In this document: piece after piece, positions 1 to 5,264 of the stretch
How the letters are laid out: each line of letters opens with the position of its first letter
Position numbering within the stretch: position 1 is the first letter of the stretch
Assembly: GCA_002685115.1 (NCBI GenBank)
Contig: NYWQ01000014.1
Span: 5,043 to 10,306 of the forward strand
Direction: 5' to 3'
DNA length: 5,264 bases
Source: Flavobacteriales bacterium
Lineage (GTDB): Bacteria > Bacteroidota > Bacteroidia > Flavobacteriales > UBA7430
Made by a program: the position numbers and the translations under genes
Notes under the pieces: model-generated
Told to the model about the DNA's origin: nothing
The model's input: only the letters and a program-made list of their open reading frames with translations
Database searches by the model: none

Positions 1-249
1 GCTGAGTACCAAGCAAGAGAAATAGACCTAGATATTATACTAGTTGAAGGTATTGTAATTGATCATGTAAAACTTCAAATCCCTCATCCAAGAATGAGTT
101 TAAGGAAATTTGTATTAAAACCTATGGTTGATATTGCTCCAAATTGGGTGCATGAGTTATTGGATGTAACTTTGAATGACCTACTTTTACAATGCGAAGA
201 TCAATCTGAAATTAAATTATATGGAACCCTATCCTTATATAGTAGTTGA
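1..249 (+). CDS. folK: 2-amino-4-hydroxy-6-hydroxymethyldihydropteridine pyrophosphokinase (HPPK), C-terminal part
   Basis: Partial gene: the 5' end lies before the window, and 82 codons are visible before the TGA at 247-249. HPPK transfers pyrophosphate from ATP to 6-hydroxymethyl-7,8-dihydropterin in cytosolic folate synthesis. The visible part opens on the HPPK signature AREIDLDIIL, whose two aspartates (visible residues 9 and 11) match the Mg-binding Asp95 and Asp97 of the E. coli enzyme. It is followed by IPHPRMSLRKFVLKP (visible residues 27-41), which carries the conserved His and Arg of the pterin/ATP site, then VDIAPNWVHE and a leucine-rich tail typical of the family end. About the first half of the enzyme is missing. 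The last 29 bases overlap the start of the deoxynucleoside kinase in another frame, so the pair is probably one operon. The last eight or so residues (after KLY) do not resemble HPPK and are read from the kinase's 5' end. Identification is firm from the motifs. Confidence 0.93.
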   Translation, partial: AEYQAREIDLDIILVEGIVIDHVKLQIPHPRMSLRKFVLKPMVDIAPNWVHELLDVTLNDLLLQCEDQSEIKLYGTLSLYSS

Positions 250-856
250 AGGAAATATAGGCTCTGGTAAAACAACACTTGTTCAAAAGTTATCTGCTTA
301 TTTGAATGCAAGAGCGTTTTATGAGGAATTTTCCGACAACCCGTTTTTGCCAAAATTTTATTCAGATCCAGAAAAACACGCATTCCCTTTAGAATTGTCT
401 TTTTTGGCAGAACGCTATCATCAGCTTAAAAACGAACTAAACTCCAGAGATTTATTTCATAAATCAATTATTTCAGATTATTATTTGTCAAAATCTCTAA
501 TATTTGCAGAAATAAATTTGCCAGAAGATGAGTTCAATCTTTACAACAGTCTATTTTCAATAATTCACCAAAAACTACCTAAACCCAGTCTGTATATTTA
601 TTTATATTCTGATGTAGATCGTTTGCAGATTAACATAAAAGCTAGAGGCAGGGCTTACGAAATGAAGATAGAGGATTCGTATTTAGCACAAATCCAAGAG
701 AGCTATCTTTTGTTTATAAACCAGCAGACAGACTTTCCTGTATTGTTACTAAATACTACAAAAATTGACTTTGTGAATTCTGTCAGTGATTTTGAATCCA
801 TTGTATCCTGTTTGAATAAAGAATACAGCAAAGGAGTGCATAGAATAATGTTGTAG
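221..856 (+). CDS. deoxynucleoside kinase (HPPK-linked, deoxyadenosine-kinase-like clade)
   Basis: A 211-residue cytosolic P-loop kinase, expected to phosphorylate a deoxynucleoside at the 5' position for salvage into dNTPs. Visible motifs: Walker A GNIGSGKT (residues 11-18), the EEF-SDNPFLPKFY segment (35-47) that supplies the family's catalytic acidic residue, the FLAERYHQL helix with Arg65, the SDYYLSKSLIFA segment (85-96) where classic kinases carry a DRS/ERS motif, and a LID with Arg142, Arg144 and Glu147. The length fits the dNK family (about 200-220). The ATG at 221 is preferred because the P-loop then falls about ten residues in, as usual. An upstream in-frame ATG at 176 would add 15 residues that do not resemble the family and would lengthen the overlap with folK to 74 bases. 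No Shine-Dalgarno precedes either, so coupling to folK translation is likely. Substrate is uncertain: from memory, a flavobacterial HPPK-fused relative was reported as deoxyadenosine-specific. The family is secure; the base preference is inferred. Confidence 0.88.
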   Translation: MEPYPYIVVEGNIGSGKTTLVQKLSAYLNARAFYEEFSDNPFLPKFYSDPEKHAFPLELSFLAERYHQLKNELNSRDLFHKSIISDYYLSKSLIFAEINLPEDEFNLYNSLFSIIHQKLPKPSLYIYLYSDVDRLQINIKARGRAYEMKIEDSYLAQIQESYLLFINQQTDFPVLLLNTTKIDFVNSVSDFESIVSCLNKEYSKGVHRIML

Positions 857-880
857 GTAAGTGCATTTTTATTATATTTG
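851..880 (+). promoter_or_regulatory. Bacteroidota-type promoter for the OmpA-family gene
   Basis: TTG at 851-853, a 19-base spacer, then TATATTTG at 873-880. This matches the Bacteroidota vegetative consensus (-33 TTG/TTTG and -7 TAnnTTTG, spaced about 17-23 bases). The -33 element overlaps the last codon of the kinase, just before its stop. Transcription would begin around 886-889, giving a leader of roughly 60 bases before the ATG at 947. Consensus and spacing are seen; activity is inferred. Confidence 0.7.
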
Positions 881-882
881 CA

Positions 883-911
883 GTTGTGCAATACAATAGT
901 GTTATGCAATA
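883..911 (+). repeat. short direct repeat in the OmpA-gene leader
   Basis: GTTGTGCAATA (883-893) recurs as GTTATGCAATA (901-911): 10 of 11 bases identical, 18 bases apart start to start. The pair lies at or just after the predicted transcription start. It could be a regulator site or leader structure, but a chance match in A+T-rich DNA is possible. Confidence 0.4.
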
Positions 912-946
912 ATCTAATTAATTAACTTTATTTTAAATACAAAAAC

Positions 947-2224
947 ATGATTAACTTCAAGAACCTAGCCCTCACAACTTTGCTGATCACTTCCAGTGCT
1001 TTTGCTCAAAACTCAGGCATAAAAGGTTTACTAATTAACGACGCATCTATTGGTGTAAACGGCCTATCGTATCAATATCTTTCTGCTGGTAGTAACGTTG
1101 ATTTTGGATATGGTTTAAAGTACTCTAAACAAATTAGTCCAGTAGTTGGTGTTAATCTAGGTTACAATATATCTACTTTATCAAATGATTTAGATACCAT
1201 TGACTTTAACGCATTTACAGTTAACACTACAATCAATTTAACCAATGTATCTGTTGGTGCGGCAAGTAATGTTCTATTTTATTTATCTGCTGGTTTCAAC
1301 GTAATGAATTATGAAGAAAGAGCTGTTACACCTAATATTGGTACAGGAGCAAAATATTCTTTAACTAATTCTTTAGATTTAGATTTTTTACTCAACCTTA
1401 ATACATCATCTTTAACTCCAGAGACGATCAATTCATTTATGTCTACTAGTGTAGGTTTAAATTATAGATTTACGAAGAAGGAAGTTTCTACTGAGTGGAA
1501 CAATCCTTTAGATGCTATGTATGGTGATATTGCAACTGTGAAAACTGAAATCGAAGGTCTTTCTATTGATTCTGACGGTGATGGTGTCTCAGATGCTTTT
1601 GATGTAGACAACAACACTCCACAAGGCGTTGCTGTAGACGGAAAAGGAAACGCTTTAGACGTTGATATGGATGGTATAGCTGATTACGCAGATGAAGATC
1701 CATTTACTGCTCGTGGTGTGCAGGTAGATGCCAAAGGTCGTGAACTAGATTCTGATAAAGATGGCGTAGCAAACTCTGTTGACATTGAGCCTAATACGGA
1801 ATCTGGAGCAACTGTAAACTTCCAAGGAAAAGAAATTAAAGGAGCTAAAGGTGCTTTCATGCCAGCAGTTTATTTTGACTTTAATTCCTCTAAAGTATCT
1901 TATGCTAACTACGAAAGATTGGCAGCTGTAGCTTCACTTTTACAAGCCAACCCAAATTATAAATTAAAAGTTGTTGGTTATGCAGATGCTGTTGGTAATT
2001 CTGAAAACAACCACAAAATAGCTTTGCGAAGAGCAAACGCTGTGATCGATGCTTTAACTTCTATGTTTAATATCGATTCTTCTCGTTTGTCTGCCGATTC
2101 TAAAGGAGAAGAAGCTCCATTAGCTAACGAGTCTGTTAAGGTAACAGAAACAACTGCAGATGGCCAAGTAATTTCTAATAACTTAACTAGAATGAACCGT
2201 CGCGTAGAATTTGTGATCGAGTAG
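947..2224 (+). CDS. OmpA-family outer membrane protein with three TSP3-type calcium-loop repeats
   Basis: A 425-residue envelope protein predicted to anchor the outer membrane to peptidoglycan. Order of parts: Sec signal peptide, residues 1-20, with a likely cut at AFA|QN; an N-terminal beta-barrel-like region, about 21-180, of alternating strands with glycine/aromatic ends, closing on VGLNYRF; a short linker; three consecutive 30-residue units (208-237, 238-267, 268-297), each opening with a thrombospondin type 3-like DxDxDG loop and ending in a GVxVDxxGxxL-like tail; and a C-terminal OmpA domain, about 305-425. In that domain GYADAVG...ALRRANAV (344-366) aligns without gaps to E. coli OmpA, keeping the Asp (347) and Arg (361-362) that bind diaminopimelate, and the protein ends with NRRVEFVIE. 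An insertion of about 20 residues precedes NRRVE. The whole protein lacks cysteine. It has its own promoter and terminator, so it is probably monocistronic. The start follows an A-rich stretch without Shine-Dalgarno. The barrel is called from composition only. Confidence 0.93.
   Translation: MINFKNLALTTLLITSSAFAQNSGIKGLLINDASIGVNGLSYQYLSAGSNVDFGYGLKYSKQISPVVGVNLGYNISTLSNDLDTIDFNAFTVNTTINLTNVSVGAASNVLFYLSAGFNVMNYEERAVTPNIGTGAKYSLTNSLDLDFLLNLNTSSLTPETINSFMSTSVGLNYRFTKKEVSTEWNNPLDAMYGDIATVKTEIEGLSIDSDGDGVSDAFDVDNNTPQGVAVDGKGNALDVDMDGIADYADEDPFTARGVQVDAKGRELDSDKDGVANSVDIEPNTESGATVNFQGKEIKGAKGAFMPAVYFDFNSSKVSYANYERLAAVASLLQANPNYKLKVVGYADAVGNSENNHKIALRRANAVIDALTSMFNIDSSRLSADSKGEEAPLANESVKVTETTADGQVISNNLTRMNRRVEFVIE
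1568..1837 (+). repeat. three in-phase 90-base repeats encoding TSP3-like calcium loops
   Basis: Units at 1568-1657, 1658-1747 and 1748-1837, each exactly 30 codons with no gaps. They begin DSDGDGVSD, DVDMDGIAD and DSDKDGVAN, and end GVAVDGKGNAL, GVQVDAKGREL and GATVNFQGKEI. The acidic loops are expected to bind calcium and stiffen the linker between barrel and peptidoglycan-binding domain. The third unit is the most degenerate in its tail. The DNA copies have diverged, so this is an old protein-level duplication. Confidence 0.85.
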
Positions 2225-2245
2225 TTTAGTTTAAATTTATATAAT

Positions 2246-2275
2246 AAAAGGCTTCCAAATGGAAGCCTTTTTTTT
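2246..2275. terminator. intrinsic terminator, probably bidirectional, between convergent genes
   Basis: An 11-base perfect stem, AAAAGGCTTCC (2246-2256) pairing with GGAAGCCTTTT (2261-2271), around a four-base AAAT loop, with a run of eight T at 2268-2275 on the + strand. It lies 21 bases after the OmpA stop and is a strong terminator for that gene. On the - strand the same stem ends in TTTTATTATAT, a weaker U-tract, 27 bases beyond the methyltransferase stop, so it can plausibly serve both genes. Confidence 0.9.
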
Positions 2276-2302
2276 GGTTTAGTTTTTAAGTATTGCTTTT
2301 GT

Positions 2303-2833
2303 TTATTCAAGCATCGTTTTGTAAAGGTCCCAAAGAACTATACCGGCGCTTACAGCTACATTTAAAGAATGTTTGGTGCCCATTTGAGGTATTTCTATAC
2401 ATGCATTGCATTGGTCTATTACAGCTTGCTGTACGCCTTTAACCTCGTTGCCAAAAACAACGGCTATTTTTGTTGCTTTGGTTTGTTTAAATTTATTGAG
2501 CATTACGCTGTTCTTGGTTTGCTCAACCGCAATGCACTCGTACCCTTCATCTTTTAAATTTGTAATGCAATCGATTGTATTTTCAACATAAGTCCAGCTA
2601 ACCGATTCGGTAGCTCCTAATGCAGTTTTATGAATGTCTTTATGCGGAGGTCTAGCAGTAATTCCGCAGAGGTATATTTTTTCTATAAGAAAAGCATCGG
2701 ATGTTCGGAAAACAGATCCAATATTGTTTAGGCTCCTAACATTGTCAAGAACAACAAGGATAGGAAGTTTTTTCTTTTCCTTAAACTCATCAACACTCAA
2801 CCTATTAAGCTCGCTATTTTTTAATTTTTTCAT
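2303..2833 (-). CDS. SpoU/TrmH-family (SPOUT) RNA 2'-O-methyltransferase
   Basis: A 176-residue cytosolic enzyme expected to use S-adenosylmethionine to methylate a ribose 2'-OH in tRNA or rRNA. All three SPOUT motifs are present: motif 1 [18 protein letters not shown] (residues 31-48, with Asn37 and the likely catalytic Arg43), motif 2 [10 protein letters not shown] (125-134), and motif 3 [17 protein letters not shown] (148-164, with the Ser-Leu-Asn core and trefoil-knot segment). There is no separate N-terminal RNA-binding domain, so this is the short form common in Bacteroidota. The ATG at 2831-2833 gives the [17 protein letters not shown] start that I recall from the family. An ATG 38 codons upstream is open, but it would add a hydrophobic stretch foreign to the family and run into mutS. 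A GGAG abuts the ATG, too close to act as a normal Shine-Dalgarno. The target nucleotide cannot be read from the sequence; trmH, trmL or rlmB would each be a guess, so no symbol is given. It diverges from mutS. Confidence 0.92.
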   Translation of the reverse strand: MKKLKNSELNRLSVDEFKEKKKLPILVVLDNVRSLNNIGSVFRTSDAFLIEKIYLCGITARPPHKDIHKTALGATESVSWTYVENTIDCITNLKDEGYECIAVEQTKNSVMLNKFKQTKATKIAVVFGNEVKGVQQAVIDQCNACIEIPQMGTKHSLNVAVSAGIVLWDLYKTMLE

Positions 2834-2910
2834 CTCCTTCTCGGGTAGAATTAATACCTTGGTACTTTGTTCAAAACAAATGCAAATTAACCAATATAAT
2901 AGCAATAGCC
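2834..2910. promoter_or_regulatory. divergent intergenic region between methyltransferase and mutS, with a small palindrome
   Basis: The 77 bases between the two start codons must hold, or border, promoters for both genes. I see no clean TTG-N19-TAnnTTTG pair on either strand. The nearest -7-like boxes are TACTTTGT at 2863-2870 (+) and TTAATTTG reading - from 2890 to 2883, both imperfect and without a well-spaced -33 box. A 15-base palindrome, TTTGTT-CAA-AACAAA, sits at 2866-2880, central between the genes. Its role as an operator is speculative. Confidence 0.35.
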
Positions 2911-5264
2911 TTGGCAAAAGCAGATAAAAAGAAGAAGGAAACTCCATTGATGACTCAATACAATGGAATTAAGGCTAAGTACCCAGATGCAATACTCTTG
3001 TTTCGTGTTGGAGATTTTTACGAAACCTTTGGCGAAGATGCAATTAAGGCTTCTAGGATTTTAGGAATTGTCTTAACCAATAGAGCAAACGGTAGCTCAA
3101 AAATTGAACTCGCAGGTTTTCCACATCACTCCTTAGATACCTATTTACCTAAATTAGTGCGTTCTGGATGCAGAGTTGCTATTTGCGATCAATTGGAAGA
3201 CCCCAAACAAACCAAGAAAATTGTAAAAAGAGGCGTTACTGAATTGGTCACTCCTGGTGTTTCATACAACGATAAAACGTTAGAACTAGGCTCAAATAAT
3301 TTTTTAGCCTCCATTCATATGGAGGAAGATAAAGCTGGGGTATCCTTTTTAGATGTGTCTACTGGAGAGTTTTTAGCTGCCGAAGGATCTTGGGATTATG
3401 TAAATAAACTGCTCCAAAGTTTTTCTCCCTCCGAGGTGATTTATCAAAAACAGCACAAAGCAGCTTTCTCAAAACGCTTCTCTGATGCTTACTTTACGTT
3501 TACATTAGAAGATTGGGTGTTTACTAAAACCTATACAGAAGATTTATTACTCAAACATTTCGGAACCAAATCGCTTAAAGGTTATGGTGTTGATCAACTC
3601 GATTTAGGGATTATTGCAGCCGGAGCTGCACTTCATTATTTAAATGAAACCCAACACAATAAGGTGAGTCATATTTCTACGATTAACCGAATTGAAGAAG
3701 AAAACTATGTTTGGATGGACAATTTTACCATCCGAAACTTAGAACTCACTCAATCTACTGGTATCAAAGGTGTATCTCTTTTAGATATATTAGATCACAC
3801 AACATCTCCGATGGGGGCACGTATGCTAAGAAGGTGGATTGTACTGCCATTAAAAGAGCAAAAAGCCATTCAAAACCGGTTAAATATTGTTGCGCATTTT
3901 TGCGATCACTATGAAATGGCCAATGAGTTGTGCGCTCAAATTAAGCAGATGGGAGATTTAGAGCGTCTAATATCCAAGGTAGCTACCACTAGAATTTGCC
4001 CTCGTGAGGTGGTACAACTAAAGACGGCTTTAAACGCCTTAGTTCCTGTAATGGAGCATTGTAAAAAATCGGGAAATCCAAGTTTAAAAGACCTTGCAGA
4101 ACAGCTAAATCCCTGCGATTTGGTTCGTGAGAAAATAAGTAATGAATTGCAAGACCAAGCACCAGTTCAAATTATAAAGGGAAATGTAATTGCTACTGGA
4201 GTATCCGAAGAACTAGACGAATTAAGAGCACTTTCTACCTCTGCAAAAGCCTATTTAGAGCAAATAAGAGTTCGAGAGTCCGAAGCTTCTGGTATCCCAT
4301 CTTTAAAGATTGCTTTTAACAATGTATTCGGGTTTTATTTGGAGGTTCGGAATTCACACAAAGACAAGGTTCCTCAAGAGTGGATTCGCAAGCAAACATT
4401 AGTAAATGCTGAGCGTTACATTACAGAAGAATTAAAAGAACTTGAAGTTAAAATATTAAGTGCAAATGATAAAATTTATACACTCGAACAAAATATTTTT
4501 AATGATATTGTAGCTTCTTTGTTAGATTATGTTCCGGTAATCCAAAGAAATGCTCATTTGGTTGCACGTCTTGATGTACTTCTTTCTTTTGCATCTATTG
4601 CACAAAAAAACAACTACACAAAACCTGTTCTTGACGATAGTTTTACGTTAAATATTAAAGACGGAAGACACCCTGTAATAGAAAAGCACCTGCCTATAGG
4701 AGAGTCTTACATTACCAACGATGTTTATTTAGACAACGATGCGCAACAAATCATAATGATAACGGGGCCAAATATGTCGGGTAAGTCAGCCTTACTAAGG
4801 CAGACAGCCTTAATTGTATTGATGGCTCAAATGGGTTCTTTTGTTCCCGCCAAAGCAGCTTCTATAGGTGTAGTGGATAAGATATTTACCCGTGTTGGCG
4901 CTTCCGATAATATCTCACTGGGCGAATCTACTTTTATGGTAGAAATGAACGAAACAGCGAGTATACTTAACAATGTATCCGACAGGAGTTTAATTTTATT
5001 AGATGAAATTGGAAGAGGTACCAGTACCTATGATGGTATTTCAATTGCTTGGGCAATTGCAGAGTACCTGCATGAAAGCAAAACCAGAGCTAAAACCTTA
5101 TTTGCTACACATTACCACGAACTTAATGAAATGACAGACCGTTTTGATCGTATCAAAAACTTTAACGTATCGGTTAAAGAAGTAGGAAAAAAAATATTGT
5201 TTATGCGCAAGCTAAAGCCAGGTGGCTCGGCCCACAGTTTTGGTATTCATGTTGCAAAAATGGC
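2911..5264 (+). CDS. mutS: DNA mismatch repair protein MutS, C-terminal end beyond window
   Basis: MutS binds base mismatches and small loops in new DNA and, as an ATP-driven clamp, recruits MutL. 784 codons are visible with no stop or frameshift; the family runs to about 850-880, so perhaps 70-100 residues are missing. Rough domain order: mismatch recognition (about 13-125) with the Phe-x-Glu motif GDFYETF, Phe36 and Glu38; connector (130-255); core and clamp (270-575); ATPase (580 on) with Walker A GPNMSGKS (619-626), Walker [13 protein letters not shown] (694-705) and the FATHYHEL segment (731-738). Start: TTG at 2911, reading [14 protein letters not shown], typical of flavobacterial MutS. 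It places Phe36/Glu38 at exactly the E. coli numbers. No in-frame ATG lies upstream back to the methyltransferase start; the first downstream ATG (2950) would remove the basic N-terminus. No Shine-Dalgarno is seen. All key residues are present, so the gene looks functional and ordinary. Confidence 0.96.
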   Translation, partial: MAKADKKKKETPLMTQYNGIKAKYPDAILLFRVGDFYETFGEDAIKASRILGIVLTNRANGSSKIELAGFPHHSLDTYLPKLVRSGCRVAICDQLEDPKQTKKIVKRGVTELVTPGVSYNDKTLELGSNNFLASIHMEEDKAGVSFLDVSTGEFLAAEGSWDYVNKLLQSFSPSEVIYQKQHKAAFSKRFSDAYFTFTLEDWVFTKTYTEDLLLKHFGTKSLKGYGVDQLDLGIIAAGAALHYLNETQHNKVSHISTINRIEEENYVWMDNFTIRNLELTQSTGIKGVSLLDILDHTTSPMGARMLRRWIVLPLKEQKAIQNRLNIVAHFCDHYEMANELCAQIKQMGDLERLISKVATTRICPREVVQLKTALNALVPVMEHCKKSGNPSLKDLAEQLNPCDLVREKISNELQDQAPVQIIKGNVIATGVSEELDELRALSTSAKAYLEQIRVRESEASGIPSLKIAFNNVFGFYLEVRNSHKDKVPQEWIRKQTLVNAERYITEELKELEVKILSANDKIYTLEQNIFNDIVASLLDYVPVIQRNAHLVARLDVLLSFASIAQKNNYTKPVLDDSFTLNIKDGRHPVIEKHLPIGESYITNDVYLDNDAQQIIMITGPNMSGKSALLRQTALIVLMAQMGSFVPAKAASIGVVDKIFTRVGASDNISLGESTFMVEMNETASILNNVSDRSLILLDEIGRGTSTYDGISIAWAIAEYLHESKTRAKTLFATHYHELNEMTDRFDRIKNFNVSVKEVGKKILFMRKLKPGGSAHSFGIHVAKM

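Noticed and set aside
176..220. Earlier ATG for the deoxynucleoside kinase
   Set aside because: The 15 added residues (MTYFYNAKINLKLNY) do not resemble kinase N-termini and lie within conserved HPPK coding sequence; the ATG at 221 places the P-loop correctly.
201..383. 60-codon open frame on the - strand
   Set aside because: Antisense to the kinase P-loop region, no recognisable motif; a shadow of a well-supported gene.
703..909. 68-codon open frame on the - strand across the kinase end
   Set aside because: Composition is random-looking and it overlaps both the kinase and the OmpA promoter; no family resemblance.
1978..2310. 110-codon open frame on the - strand at the OmpA 3' end
   Set aside because: Antisense to the conserved peptidoglycan-binding domain, runs through the terminator hairpin, and has no recognisable domain.
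2369..2927. Several + strand open frames of 61-97 codons opposite the methyltransferase
   Set aside because: They are mirror frames of a gene with all SPOUT motifs intact, and none has a family signature or start context.
2834..2947. Upstream in-frame extension of the methyltransferase on the - strand with a hydrophobic, membrane-like N-terminus
   Set aside because: It would overlap the first 12 codons of mutS, adds residues foreign to the SpoU family, and the ATG at 2833 already gives the usual 176-residue protein. The hydrophobic look comes from translating A+T-rich intergenic DNA.
3711..3914. 67-codon + strand open frame inside mutS
   Set aside because: Lies in another frame within the continuous MutS core domain; no independent support.
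4756..4800. Ala instead of Thr after the MutS Walker A Ser (GKSA rather than GKST)
   Set aside because: At first it looked like a damaged ATPase, but the invariant Lys625 and Ser626 are intact and, as I recall, KSALLRQ is the normal form in Bacteroidota MutS.
1..5264. Search for a novel system: CRISPR-like arrays, retron or group II intron structures, toxin-antitoxin pairs, IS ends, tRNA genes
   Set aside because: Intergenic gaps are all under about 90 bases, no spaced repeats or terminal inverted repeats were seen, and every long frame is a recognised housekeeping or envelope family.

Overview
The window looks like an ordinary chromosomal segment of a low-GC member of the Bacteroidota, most likely Flavobacteriales. 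The evidence is the A+T-rich DNA, a Bacteroidota-type promoter (TTG, 19 bases, TATATTTG), starts without usable Shine-Dalgarno sequences, and gene families with strong flavobacterial character: an HPPK/deoxynucleoside kinase pair, a TSP3-OmpA porin-like protein, a short SpoU-type methyltransferase, and MutS. The taxonomic call is inferred from family resemblance, not from a search.

Layout: (1) 1-249, + strand, is the C-terminal part of FolK (HPPK, folate synthesis). (2) 221-856, + strand, is a P-loop deoxynucleoside kinase whose start lies inside folK in another frame, so the two are almost certainly co-transcribed and translationally linked. (3) 857-946 holds a good promoter and a short leader. 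(4) 947-2224, + strand, is an outer-membrane OmpA-family protein: signal peptide, beta barrel, three exact 30-residue calcium-loop repeats, and a peptidoglycan-binding domain. (5) 2246-2275 is a strong intrinsic terminator between convergent genes. (6) 2303-2833, - strand, is a 176-residue SPOUT RNA 2'-O-methyltransferase. (7) 2834-2910 is a 77-base divergent intergenic region with a small palindrome. (8) 2911 to the window end, + strand, is mutS from a TTG start, lacking only its C-terminal end.

Functional links: FolK and the kinase both feed nucleotide supply, through folate one-carbon metabolism and deoxynucleoside salvage. The OmpA protein is an independent envelope gene with its own promoter and terminator. 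The methyltransferase and mutS are divergently transcribed housekeeping genes. There is no gene-free stretch longer than about 90 bases.

I found no CRISPR array, tRNA, rRNA, insertion sequence or defence system. I do not see a convincing undescribed system. The most interesting point is the folK/kinase junction: two overlapping genes in different frames where related organisms, as I recall, carry a single fused protein. The kinase also has a non-canonical substrate-site motif.
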